Shown here piece after piece: positions 32,990 through 41,928 of a stretch of 64,000 nt of DNA. Position numbers and translations under genes: made by a program. The DNA is taken from positions 1-64,000 of the forward strand of contig JBFEKH010000003.1 of the NCBI GenBank assembly GCA_041552775.1. Direction: 5' to 3'. The DNA is from Allopontixanthobacter sp041552775. GTDB taxonomy: Bacteria > Pseudomonadota > Alphaproteobacteria > Sphingomonadales > Sphingomonadaceae. Below the pieces are notes generated by a model, which had not been told where the DNA came from, ran no database searches, and saw only the letters and a program-made list of their open reading frames with translations. Positions within the stretch are counted from its first letter, which is position 1, and every line of letters begins with the position of its first letter.

Positions 32990-34293
32990 GATGTTTTCTC
33001 CGTTGGCATGTCCTGGGGCGGATGATCGTCCAGATATTTGGATGAGAACGTCTTTGCATTCCTGATTTCAGGAAACAGCCACGCCCACATTAGTGTAACG
33101 AATATCGCGCCCGCGCCGCCAAATACAACCGCCCCTGTTGCGCCAAGGATAGCAGCAGCCAGGCCCGACTGCATTTCGCCCAGCTCGTTCGACGCGGAAA
33201 TAGCAAGTCCGGAAATTGACGAGACACGCCCGCGCATGGAATCCGGTGTATTCAACTGGACCAGAGACGATCGGATGAACACCGACACCATGTCTGCCGC
33301 ACCAAGCAACGCCAGAATTCCCATCGACAGGTAGAAATCTCGCGACAAGGCAAAGGCGATGGTCAGCGCGCCGAACACGCCAACAGACCACAGCATCTTG
33401 ACCCCGACATTGTGCTCGAGCGGCCTGAAGGACAGCAGCAGCGCGACCACCGCAGCGCCTGCGGCAATCGCCCCGCGCATGAAGCCGAGGCCGTCTGCGC
33501 CCACATCCAGGATATCGCGGGCGTAAACCGGCAGCAGGGCTGTGGCCCCGGCCAGCAGGACCGCGAACAGGTCAAGCGTGATGCAGCCGAGCAGGAATCG
33601 CTCGCGCTTCACAAATTGAAATCCGAGCAGGATTTGCCGGATCGGATGAACCGGCGGACCTTCCTGTTTGGCGCGCATCGGCCGGATCGACATGATCAGC
33701 AGGCCCGACACGACTAGCAGGCCGGCAGACAGGAAATGCGGCAGGGAAGGGGACATCTCGAACAGCACGCCGCCAACCCCGGGCCCTACGACCGTGCCAA
33801 CTTGCCAGGCAATGGAACCAAGCGCGATAGCGCGCGGCAACAGACGCGGCGGGACAATATTCGGTGCGATCGAGCTGAGCGCTGGGCCATTGAATACGCG
33901 CGCAGCCCCGTGGAGTGCGGCCAGTGTAAACAGGATCGGCAAGTTAAGCGCATCCTGATAAGTCAGGACAGCCAGGGTTACGGCGATGCACCCATCCACC
34001 AGGTTCGCGAGCAACACGACCATGCGCCGGTCGAACCGGTCCGCGGCGATGCCCGCGACGGGCGTCAGCAGGAACAGGGGAATGAATTGCGCGAGGCCCA
34101 GGAGGCCCAGCTGGAATGCGGCCTCTGGCCGGTCCATCCCGTAATCGGCGCGCGCGATGTCATAGGTCTGGTAACCGATCAGCACGACCATCGAGATCGT
34201 CGCGAAAACGGCCATGAAACGCGCCATCCAGTATCGCCGGTAATCAGCGATAGCTAAAGGGGTTGTGATCAGGTCGGGATTTACGTTGCTCAC
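32986..34293 (-). CDS. MFS transporter (EntS-like)
   Basis: A 435-residue major-facilitator protein with twelve predicted helices and the motif-A-like loop GIAADRFDRRMVV between helices 2 and 3. The overall pattern (GPALSSIAPNIVPPRLLPRAIAL; TPDSMRGRVSSISGLAI) resembles EntS-type exporters. The substrate is unknown. It is translationally coupled to cysK, so export of a thiol or sulfur compound is a reasonable but unproven guess. Confidence 0.87.
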   Translation of the reverse strand: MSNVNPDLITTPLAIADYRRYWMARFMAVFATISMVVLIGYQTYDIARADYGMDRPEAAFQLGLLGLAQFIPLFLLTPVAGIAADRFDRRMVVLLANLVDGCIAVTLAVLTYQDALNLPILFTLAALHGAARVFNGPALSSIAPNIVPPRLLPRAIALGSIAWQVGTVVGPGVGGVLFEMSPSLPHFLSAGLLVVSGLLIMSIRPMRAKQEGPPVHPIRQILLGFQFVKRERFLLGCITLDLFAVLLAGATALLPVYARDILDVGADGLGFMRGAIAAGAAVVALLLSFRPLEHNVGVKMLWSVGVFGALTIAFALSRDFYLSMGILALLGAADMVSVFIRSSLVQLNTPDSMRGRVSSISGLAISASNELGEMQSGLAAAILGATGAVVFGGAGAIFVTLMWAWLFPEIRNAKTFSSKYLDDHPPQDMPTEKTS

Positions 34294-34372
34294 CGCCGCG
34301 CCATGGCAGGCGCTGCAGGTAATTCCAAGCGATCAGTCACCGCTGCGCGGTGATGCTCCACGCTTTACGGGG

Positions 34373-34711
34373 TCAGCGCGTCTTGCGCAGGCGAGGGTTA
34401 GGTTGCAGCGTATCAATGATCTGCATGAAATCATCGTACCGGATGATCCGTTCGAACTGGAACCCGGCGCGGTTTTCACGCAGCCAGATGACATAGGCCT
34501 CGATCCGGCCGACTACCGGCAAGCGCACGATGACGCGGTCACCACGGGCCAGATTCTGGCCATCGTCCACCATGAATCCATGTGCTGAGACATTGCTGAT
34601 ATGCAGCTTCAGATCACCGTGATCGCGATGCTCCGCAATAACCGGGAAATCAACCGGATGGCGCGTTGCCCGGCGTAGATCGGTTACTGATAATTGTGCT
34701 CCGACTGTCAA
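34373..34711 (-). CDS. Single-domain PilZ protein
   Basis: A 112-residue PilZ domain with both ligand motifs intact: RRATR (RxxxR, about residues 13-17) and NVSAHG (NxSxxG, about 40-45). It should therefore bind c-di-GMP better than the variant at 2.1-2.4 kb, which has ExSxxG. No output domain and no cyclase or phosphodiesterase nearby. Confidence 0.85.
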   Translation of the reverse strand: MTVGAQLSVTDLRRATRHPVDFPVIAEHRDHGDLKLHISNVSAHGFMVDDGQNLARGDRVIVRLPVVGRIEAYVIWLRENRAGFQFERIIRYDDFMQIIDTLQPNPRLRKTR

Positions 34712-34823
34712 TGGTCCTCGCCTTCCCTATGTTCTTGGAAAACGACGTATGGCGCCAAAAGGCTGATATTTTGTAAAAGCTGATTGTCCTGAATTGAGAC
34801 ATATCCGCGACGTTCTGGGGGAT

Positions 34824-36053
34824 TCAGAGGGTCAGGATACCGTGTTTCTTCTTGCCCAGGCTCAGCTTCCGGCCCTCACCAGCTGAAATTGTAAGGTGCA
34901 AACCGGTGTCTGTGACGGCCACATCGTCGATCTTCACCGCGCCTTCTGCAATCTTGCGCTTCGCTTCGCCATTGGACTGGGTAAAGCCGATTGCGGTACA
35001 AATCGCAGTGATCCCCATGCCATCGCCACCTATTGAAAGGGTGGGCAGGTCTTCGCCAAGTCCGCCTCCAGCAAAGGTTGCCGAAGCAGTATGTGCCGCT
35101 GCCTGGGACGCCTCCGTGCCGCGGACGAGGCCAGTGACTTCGTTGGCAAGCACGACCTTCGCGTCGTTTATGGCGCTGCCTTCCAACGCTTCGAGCCGGG
35201 CAATTTGGTCGAGCGGGAGATCGGTGAACAGCCGCAGGAACCGTCCGACGTCCCGGTCATCGACATTGCGCCAGTATTGCCAGAAATCGTAATTCGGCAG
35301 TTGGGCTTCATTCAGCCACACAGCGCCGGCGGCAGTCTTGCCCATCTTCGAACCGTCAGCCGTGGTCAGCAGCGGCGTGGTGACACCGTACACCTCGATC
35401 CCGTCCATCCGGCGCGTCAGTTCGATCCCGTTGACGATATTGCCCCACTGGTCGCTACCACCAAGCTGCAACCGACAATTCTGGCGCGTCGCAAGTTCCC
35501 GGAAGTCATAGGCCTGGAGGATCATGTAATTGAATTCGAGGAAAGTCAGCGGCTGTTCGCGTTCAAGCCGCAGCTTCACAGAATCGAATGTCAGCATGCG
35601 GTTGATGGTAAAATGCGGTCCGACCGTGCGCAGCAATTCGATATACTTCAGTTCGCCCAGCCAATGGTCATTATTGACCATTATGGCATCGGTGGGCCCA
35701 TCGCCGAAGGTCAGCAGACGTTCGAACACGGTCCGGATGGAAGCGATGTTTCCGTCGATGGCTTCAGACGTCAGCATCTTGCGGCTTTCATCCTTTCCTG
35801 ATGGATCGCCAACCTTGGTGGTCCCGCCTCCCATCAGCACAATCGGCTTGTGGCCAGTCTGCTGCAACCTGCGCAGCATCATGATCTGGACCAGGCTACC
35901 GATATGCAGCGAAGGCGCGGTCGCATCGAAGCCAATATAACCGGGGACGACCTGCTTGGCCGCCAGCGAGTCAAGCGCTGCCGCATCTGTGGTCTGGTGA
36001 ATATAGCCGCGCTCGTCGAGCAGGCGGAGGAGATTGGATGAATATTGGTTCAT
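34824..36053 (-). CDS. tyrS: Tyrosyl-tRNA synthetase
   Basis: Class I synthetase of 409 residues, TyrRS type 1. The HIGH-like motif is HIGS (PSLHIGSLVQ), and the KMSKS-like motif is KMGKT (DGSKMGKT). GGSDQWGN, which binds the tyrosine and adenylate, is present. A C-terminal S4 RNA-binding domain follows. The next plus-strand gene starts 98 bases away in the opposite direction. Confidence 0.97.
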   Translation of the reverse strand: MNQYSSNLLRLLDERGYIHQTTDAAALDSLAAKQVVPGYIGFDATAPSLHIGSLVQIMMLRRLQQTGHKPIVLMGGGTTKVGDPSGKDESRKMLTSEAIDGNIASIRTVFERLLTFGDGPTDAIMVNNDHWLGELKYIELLRTVGPHFTINRMLTFDSVKLRLEREQPLTFLEFNYMILQAYDFRELATRQNCRLQLGGSDQWGNIVNGIELTRRMDGIEVYGVTTPLLTTADGSKMGKTAAGAVWLNEAQLPNYDFWQYWRNVDDRDVGRFLRLFTDLPLDQIARLEALEGSAINDAKVVLANEVTGLVRGTEASQAAAHTASATFAGGGLGEDLPTLSIGGDGMGITAICTAIGFTQSNGEAKRKIAEGAVKIDDVAVTDTGLHLTISAGEGRKLSLGKKKHGILTL

Positions 36054-36151
36054 ATTCCGCGGCGTCTAGCAGCGAAATTGCTGCGGGGAAACGCTAATAG
36101 CTTGCCGCAGAATGCTTGAAAGCGGCATCCGGCTAAGCAATAGGCAGGGGC

Positions 36152-36673
36152 ATGAACAATTTGATCCTGCATCCCGAATGCCCGGCCGGGCCTGTCACCG
36201 CAATCAGCGCCTCGATCGAACCGACTGAAACCGGTTGCCGAGCGGTTTTCCGGGCGACCGGCGATCTTGATGCGATCATCATTCCCGAAGTCACCGATCC
36301 GGCAAGGATGCATGATTTGTGGCGGACCACCTGCTTCGAGATTTTCTGGCAGCCCGTTGGCGGAACCTATTATCGTGAGTTCAACCTTTCGCCCTCGACC
36401 CGCTGGGCCTGCTATGATTTCGACGATTTTCGTTTGAACCGCAGCGATGCACCTGCTGAGGTAGCAATCCGGTATCGCAGGGAAGGGGACACCCTCATTG
36501 TGGAGGCTGATATTGTTTCCGCGCTCCCCTTGCCCGCAGACGTCGCGCTGAACGGAATTATCGAGGATCATAAGGGCAACATCCAGTTCTGGGCGCTGGC
36601 ATTCCCGGCGGGCAAGCCTGAGTTTCACAGCAAAATCTGCCGTTCGCTCCATCTTGAAGGACCTGCCGCATGA
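36152..36673 (+). CDS. DOMON-like domain protein
   Basis: A 173-residue protein resembling the DOMON-like family of beta-sandwich proteins, which elsewhere bind haem or sugar. Marks include LWRTTCFEIFWQPVGG, YYREFNLSPSTRWACYDFDDFR and GNIQFWALAFPAGKPEFH, with several conserved aromatics. No signal peptide, so it is probably cytoplasmic. It overlaps the following NamZ-like gene by four bases, suggesting a joint role. Confidence 0.82.
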   Translation: MNNLILHPECPAGPVTAISASIEPTETGCRAVFRATGDLDAIIIPEVTDPARMHDLWRTTCFEIFWQPVGGTYYREFNLSPSTRWACYDFDDFRLNRSDAPAEVAIRYRREGDTLIVEADIVSALPLPADVALNGIIEDHKGNIQFWALAFPAGKPEFHSKICRSLHLEGPAA

Positions 36674-37872
36674 GCGTGAAATTCGGCATTGACCGTTTGC
36701 TGGCGGAACCCCGTCTGCGCGCCGAACTGGTAGGCAAGCGGGTGGCGTTGGTCGCGCATCCGGCCTCGGTAACCGAAGACCTCACCCACTCGCTGGATGC
36801 GCTTATTGCGGCGGAAGTGAATATCACATCTGCTTTTGGTCCCCAGCATGGTCTGAAGGGCGACAAGCAGGACAATATGGTCGAGACGCTGAACGAGACC
36901 GATCTGGTTTATAACATCCCGGTATTCAGCCTCTATGGCGAAGTTCGCCGTCCGACCGGCCAGATGATGTCCAGCGCCGATGTATTCCTGTTCGATCTAC
37001 AGGACCTCGGTTGCCGCATCTACACCTTCGTCACGACGCTGCTTTATCTTCTTGAGGAAGCGGACAAGCATGGGAAGATCGTGTGGGTACTTGATCGGCC
37101 GAATCCTGCTGGCAGGCCAGTGGAAGGCACTTTGCTGGTGCCAGGCCAGGAAAGCTTCGTTGGCGCAGGGCCAATGCCGATGCGGCACGGCCTGACCATG
37201 GGAGAAATGGGCCATTGGTTCATCGACCACTTCGGGCTCGACGTGGATTACCGGGTAATTGAAATGAGCGGGTGGGAGCCGGACGGGCCGGGCTTTGGCT
37301 GGCCAGAAGACCGCGTCTGGATCAACCCCAGCCCCAATGCCGCCAACGTCAACATGGCGCGCGCCTATGCCGGAACCGTGATGATCGAGGGCGCGACTGT
37401 CAGCGAAGGGCGGGGTACCACCCGACCGCTGGAGGTGCTGTTCGGAGCGCCCGATCTGGATGCGGCGGCGGTGCACCAGGAAATGCAGCGGATCGCGCCG
37501 CAATGGATGGCGGGGTGCAAACTGCGCGAATGTTATTTCGAGCCGACTTTTCACAAGCATCAGGGCCAATTATGCAGCGCGCTGATGATCCATGCGGAGG
37601 TCCCTTTCTACGATCACACCGCGTTCAAGCCGTGGCGGCTTCAGGCGCTGGCTTTCAAGGCTATTCGCAATCTTGATCCGGATTACGATCTGTGGCGCGA
37701 TTTTCCCTATGAGTATGAACTCGGCCGTCTTGCGATCGACGTGATCAATGGCGGGCCGAGCTTGCGGCAATGGGTCGATGATGCTGCGCTAGGACCGGAT
37801 GATCTGGAAATGATTGCGGTGCCTGATGAAGCGTTCTGGCGAAAGGCCATCCGCCAGCATTTGCTGTATTGA
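36670..37872 (+). CDS. NamZ-like exo-beta-N-acetylmuramidase (DUF1343)
   Basis: A 400-residue member of DUF1343, the family (GH171) to which B. subtilis NamZ belongs; NamZ removes MurNAc from the non-reducing end of glycan. Family segments are GKRVALVAHPASV, SAFGPQHGLKGD, FDLQDLGCRIYTFVTTL, DRPNPAGR and SEGRGTTRPLEV. It has no signal peptide, unlike exported NamZ proteins, implying action on cytoplasmic muropeptides or other N-acetylmuramic compounds. Coupled to the DOMON-like gene. Confidence 0.85.
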   Translation: MSVKFGIDRLLAEPRLRAELVGKRVALVAHPASVTEDLTHSLDALIAAEVNITSAFGPQHGLKGDKQDNMVETLNETDLVYNIPVFSLYGEVRRPTGQMMSSADVFLFDLQDLGCRIYTFVTTLLYLLEEADKHGKIVWVLDRPNPAGRPVEGTLLVPGQESFVGAGPMPMRHGLTMGEMGHWFIDHFGLDVDYRVIEMSGWEPDGPGFGWPEDRVWINPSPNAANVNMARAYAGTVMIEGATVSEGRGTTRPLEVLFGAPDLDAAAVHQEMQRIAPQWMAGCKLRECYFEPTFHKHQGQLCSALMIHAEVPFYDHTAFKPWRLQALAFKAIRNLDPDYDLWRDFPYEYELGRLAIDVINGGPSLRQWVDDAALGPDDLEMIAVPDEAFWRKAIRQHLLY

Positions 37873-37922
37873 ACACGGCACCTTGCCTGCAAGATGCGCC
37901 ACGCGGAATCCTCAACGGATTG

Positions 37923-38159
37923 TTAGCCAAATAGGCGGCGAAACCAACCGCGCTCGGTTTGATCAACGGCTGGCTTTCCCGACTTTTCAATCAGGTAAGT
38001 GCCAAGAACAAAAGCCTGTTGTTTGGTCATTAGAATTCGGAAGATGTCGGGGTCATGGCGATCGAGCGCCTCACTCGACTGCATGCTTTCCAACCTCAGC
38101 ATTAGACGCTCGCCAATGTCCGAATGGCCCCAACCGACCAATGCACCAAAGCTATCCAT
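37923..38159 (-). CDS. Small protein of unknown function
   Basis: A 78-residue protein starting MDSFGALVGWGHSD, chosen because an excellent GAGGAGG ribosome-binding site precedes this ATG. The C-terminus is basic and aromatic (RGWFRRLFG), and no signal or membrane helix is visible. No family recognised; the strong translation signal suggests it is expressed. Confidence 0.6.
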   Translation of the reverse strand: MDSFGALVGWGHSDIGERLMLRLESMQSSEALDRHDPDIFRILMTKQQAFVLGTYLIEKSGKPAVDQTERGWFRRLFG

Positions 38160-38236
38160 TTCAGCCTCCTCAAGAAAAGCTAATGTGGAACGCGCGCTAA
38201 GTTTACGCAACTATTTCGCTCTGGAACTTTTCGCGG

Positions 38237-39418
38237 CTACCCGTGCTTGCGGCTCAATTCGCGCATCGCCTCGTCCAGGCCGTTCAGCGTCAGTGGATAC
38301 ATCCGGTCATTGACCAATTGCTTCAACATCTTGGTCGATTGCGAGTAATTCCACTGATTTTCGGGAACGGGATTCATCCAGACAGTCGCGGGATAGGTGT
38401 TGGTGACCCGCTGCATCCAAACCGCGCCTGCCTCTTCATTCATATGTTCGACGCTGCCGCCCTGATGGGTGATTTCGTACGGGCTCATCGCCGCGTCACC
38501 GACGAACACGATCTTGTAGTCATGTCCGAATTTGTGGAGGATATCCCAGGTATTGGTCCGCTCTGCCCAGCGGCGGCGATTATCTTTCCACACGCCTTCA
38601 TACAGGCAATTGTGGAAGTAGAAGAATTCGAGGTTCTTGAATTCCGAGGTTGCCGCGCTGAATAACTCCTCGACCAGTTTGATGAACGGATCCATCGACC
38701 CGCCGACATCCAGGAACAGCAGCAGTTTCACCGCATTGTGCCGTTCGGGCCGCATGTGAATGTCGAGCCAGCCCTGCTTGGCAGTGCCCTCGATAGTTGC
38801 GTCCAGATCAAGCTCGTCCGCGGAACCTTCGCGGGCAAACCGGCGCAGGCGGCGCATTGCCATCTTGATGTTGCGGGTGCCCAGTTCCTTGGTGTTGTCG
38901 AGGTTCTGGAATTCTCGCTTTTCCCAAACCTTGATGGCACGCTTGTGTTTGCTTTCCCCGCCGATCCGCACGCCTTCGGGGTTGTAGCCGGAATTTCCGA
39001 ACGGCGATGTGCCGCCGGTGCCGACCCATTTGTTGCCGCCCTGATGGCGCTTTTCCTGTTCCTCGAGCCGCTTCTTCAGCGTCTCCATGATCTCGTCCCA
39101 ATCGCCCAACGATTTGATCGCTTCCATTTCTTCGGGCGAGAGGAATTTTTCGGCGACGGCTTTCAGCCAGTCTTCCGGCACATCAACAGCCTGCTGGCCG
39201 TAATCGGTCAGGATCCCCTTGAAAACCTTGTTGAACACCTGGTCGAATCGGTCGAGCAGGCCTTCGTCCTTAACGAAGGTGGCGCGGCTGAGGTAATAGA
39301 ATGCTTCGGGCGTCTGCTCGATCACATCCTTGTCCAGCGCTTCGAGCAGGGTCAGGTGTTCCTTGAAGGAAGCCTTGATCCCTGCGGCGCGCAATTCATC
39401 CATGAAATCGAAAAACAT
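38237..39418 (-). CDS. CoxE-like VWA-domain protein
   Basis: A 393-residue VWA protein of the CoxE class that works with MoxR-type AAA ATPases. The MIDAS is DVGGS (237-241) in place of the common DxSxS, a known variant in this class. The first 200 residues are helical with an alpha-rich segment and a Gly-rich stretch (GTGGTSPFGNSGYNPEGV). A likely MoxR partner lies at 41.9-42.8 kb, separated by DUF817 and a chemoreceptor. Such pairs act as metal-cofactor insertion chaperones; the client is unknown. Confidence 0.87.
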   Translation of the reverse strand: MFFDFMDELRAAGIKASFKEHLTLLEALDKDVIEQTPEAFYYLSRATFVKDEGLLDRFDQVFNKVFKGILTDYGQQAVDVPEDWLKAVAEKFLSPEEMEAIKSLGDWDEIMETLKKRLEEQEKRHQGGNKWVGTGGTSPFGNSGYNPEGVRIGGESKHKRAIKVWEKREFQNLDNTKELGTRNIKMAMRRLRRFAREGSADELDLDATIEGTAKQGWLDIHMRPERHNAVKLLLFLDVGGSMDPFIKLVEELFSAATSEFKNLEFFYFHNCLYEGVWKDNRRRWAERTNTWDILHKFGHDYKIVFVGDAAMSPYEITHQGGSVEHMNEEAGAVWMQRVTNTYPATVWMNPVPENQWNYSQSTKMLKQLVNDRMYPLTLNGLDEAMRELSRKHG

Positions 39419-39427
39419 GGGCGTTCT

Positions 39428-40309
39428 CTAACCTGCCTCTGGCTGCGGCGCCAGTGGTCTCTTGGCGGCGGGTTTGTGTACTGCGGCAACCAACACGAAG
39501 GAGATATACATCAGCATGTACCAAGCGCCTAGTTTGCCGAAAGAGACCATCGTCCAGACCTCCGCCTGGTTGGGATAGGTCCATGCCCGGGCAAAGGTGG
39601 CGATATTTTCCGCAAACCAGATAAACACCGCAACCAGAAACCAGCCCAGCAGCAGCGGCATCCAGCGATCGGCCTGCCACACCCTGAAATATATCCGCGT
39701 GCGCCAATGCAGCATGCCAAGCAGGGCAAACAGACCCATGCGCAGATCGACCAGATAATGATGCGCAAAAAAATTAACGTAGATCGCCGCGGCCAGTGCG
39801 TAGGTCGTCCACGCGGGTGGGTAATGCGAATAACGGAAATCGAATATCCGCCAGACCCGCGCGATGTAACTGCCGACGGCGGCATACATGAAGCCGGAAA
39901 ACAGCGGAACATCGCCAATCCGTAGATAGCTCGCCTCCGGATAGGCCCACGACCCGGCCGAAGTTTTGAACAACTCCATGACCGTTCCAACCACATGGAA
40001 CGCCAGGATCACCTTTGCCTCGCTCAGCGTTTCAAGTCTGAAACCGAGCATCGCCAACTGGATGGCCAAGGCGGAAAGTGTCAGGAAATCGTAGCGGGCG
40101 AGGAGTGCGCCATCGGGATACAGCAGATGCGTGCCCATAAGCAGGGCCAGCATCAGGCCCCCGAAAAGGCATGCCCACGCCTGCTTGAATCCGAACAGGA
40201 GGAATTCATAAAGCCACGATTGCCACCCCGGTCGTGGGCTGAAAGCTTCCAGCCTGGCGCGGATTTTCCCGAAACGGGTATGGGTCTGAAAGTTCTCGGT
40301 TGCGGTCAT
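39428..40309 (-). CDS. DUF817 membrane protein
   Basis: About 293 residues with roughly eight hydrophobic helices and the DUF817 pattern (LFGFKQAWACLFGGLMLALL, KTSAGSWAYPE, GDVPLFSGFMYAAVGSYIAR, FAHHYLVDLR, FAENIATFARAWTYPNQ). Function unknown. I prefer the ATG at MTATENF; the frame is open for another 40 codons. It runs into the VWA gene with a nine-base gap. Confidence 0.82.
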   Translation of the reverse strand: MTATENFQTHTRFGKIRARLEAFSPRPGWQSWLYEFLLFGFKQAWACLFGGLMLALLMGTHLLYPDGALLARYDFLTLSALAIQLAMLGFRLETLSEAKVILAFHVVGTVMELFKTSAGSWAYPEASYLRIGDVPLFSGFMYAAVGSYIARVWRIFDFRYSHYPPAWTTYALAAAIYVNFFAHHYLVDLRMGLFALLGMLHWRTRIYFRVWQADRWMPLLLGWFLVAVFIWFAENIATFARAWTYPNQAEVWTMVSFGKLGAWYMLMYISFVLVAAVHKPAAKRPLAPQPEAG

Positions 40310-40497
40310 ATTCCGTTGCGCCTCTGTCATTCGGCAAGAATCGATCAGTACGGGGACCTTAAAGCACGGCAGCGAAAGACCGTAAGCCACAAACAGGGCA
40401 AAACCGGTCCTGACCAATACAGTTTCCAAGTGATCTTAAGGCGATCGTAACGATGATCGGCTACGCGCAGTGCAGCTAATAACAAGGGCCGCGATCA

Positions 40498-41901
40498 ATG
40501 AAGCATGAATCTTTCGGTAATGTTGTTCCGGGTTCGATCGACCTGATCCCGGAAAGCTGCGGCGAAGTTACCGTGGGTTGCTCCGATGTGGCCGGGATCG
40601 TCCAGTCCGTGATTCAGTCCTCTGAGAAGCTGCGGGCCGAACACGGCGCGCTGCAGGGTACTGTGGCCGAACTGGAGGCAGATCAGCGCAAGGTTTCCGA
40701 AGCCAGCGACGAGGCCCGCCTGCTGTCCGAACGCGCAATTGAGCGCCTGGGGCAAGGAACAGAGATGATCCAGACCTCGCTTGGCCGAATTTCCGACCTG
40801 CTCGACCTAGTTGATACGCTGTCCCAGCACGTCACCGGCTTTGCCGCGGCAATGGAACAGGTCCGCCGCTGTGCGCAGGACATCGACCAGATCGCCGAAA
40901 CAACCAATATTCTCGCACTGAATGCCACCATCGAAGCAATGCGCGCTGGCGATGCCGGACGCACTTTTGCGGTCGTCGCCAGCGAGGTCAAAGGTCTCGC
41001 CAACGATACCCGCAAGGCTACGGAAGAAATCGGCCGCACTATCGATACCCTTGGCGGCGAAGCGGAACGCGTCATTGCCCAGATCGAAAGCGGCGCGGAA
41101 GCGAGCCGGGAAGCAAAGAACTCAGTCGTCCAGATCGAACAGACCATCAATGGTGTCGCAGAACTGGTCGAGGAAGTTGACCGTCAGAACGACCAGATCG
41201 CGCGTTCGACCAGCACCATCAGCGGCCATGTGCACCGGGTGCAGGATGTGCTCGAAAGTTTCGATGTTGCTGCCCGCCAGAACGAAGGCCAGCTCGAAAC
41301 CGCGCACAACCGAATGAATGAACTGGAATTGACCGCCAGCGAAATGTTCGATGCTATCGTCAAGGCCGGCCTCTCGCCAAAAGACAGCGAGATGGTCAAA
41401 CGCGCGCAATCCGTTGCCAATGAAATTGCCGAACGCGCCGAAGTCGCAATTGCCGACGGAGCACTGTCGGTCGACGCCCTCTTTGACCAGAACTACCGGA
41501 ACGTCGCAGGCAGCAATCCGCCGCGCTACCGCACTGGTCTGAGCGATTGGGCCGATCAGAACTGGCGCCCGGTAATAGACCGCATTTCTGCGCAGGGCGC
41601 ACCAATCAGGATGTGCTCGCAAGCGGACATGAAGGGCTTTCTGCCGACCCATGTGACAGCGCATTCACGCCAGCCAACTGGTGATCTGGCACATGACACC
41701 GAATTCTGCCGGAATGGCCGGATCATATTCGACACGCTGGACCAGAAGGCCAAGCGGAGCACCGCGCCGTACATGATGGCCGTGTACCGGCAGGAAGGCG
41801 ACGGCCAGAAATATCTGGTGGTCCGCAATGTCTATGTGCCGATGATCATCAACGGCCGCCGCTGGGGCGATTTCGAACTGGCGTATTCCTTCGAGGATTG
41901 A
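40498..41901 (+). CDS. Soluble methyl-accepting chemotaxis protein
   Basis: A 467-residue chemoreceptor without any transmembrane helix or HAMP domain, so cytoplasmic. The signalling hairpin (IAETTNILALNATIEAMRAG...FAVVASEVK) lies at about 130-170. The C-terminal 150 residues form a sensor-like domain with GFLPTHVTAHS and VPMIINGRRWGDFELAYSF, a module found after the signalling domain in other alphaproteobacterial receptors. No che genes lie in the window, so partner proteins must be elsewhere. Confidence 0.9.
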   Translation: MKHESFGNVVPGSIDLIPESCGEVTVGCSDVAGIVQSVIQSSEKLRAEHGALQGTVAELEADQRKVSEASDEARLLSERAIERLGQGTEMIQTSLGRISDLLDLVDTLSQHVTGFAAAMEQVRRCAQDIDQIAETTNILALNATIEAMRAGDAGRTFAVVASEVKGLANDTRKATEEIGRTIDTLGGEAERVIAQIESGAEASREAKNSVVQIEQTINGVAELVEEVDRQNDQIARSTSTISGHVHRVQDVLESFDVAARQNEGQLETAHNRMNELELTASEMFDAIVKAGLSPKDSEMVKRAQSVANEIAERAEVAIADGALSVDALFDQNYRNVAGSNPPRYRTGLSDWADQNWRPVIDRISAQGAPIRMCSQADMKGFLPTHVTAHSRQPTGDLAHDTEFCRNGRIIFDTLDQKAKRSTAPYMMAVYRQEGDGQKYLVVRNVYVPMIINGRRWGDFELAYSFED

Positions 41902-41928
41902 ACGGCTGCCGAGAAGGGGAGGGTACGA

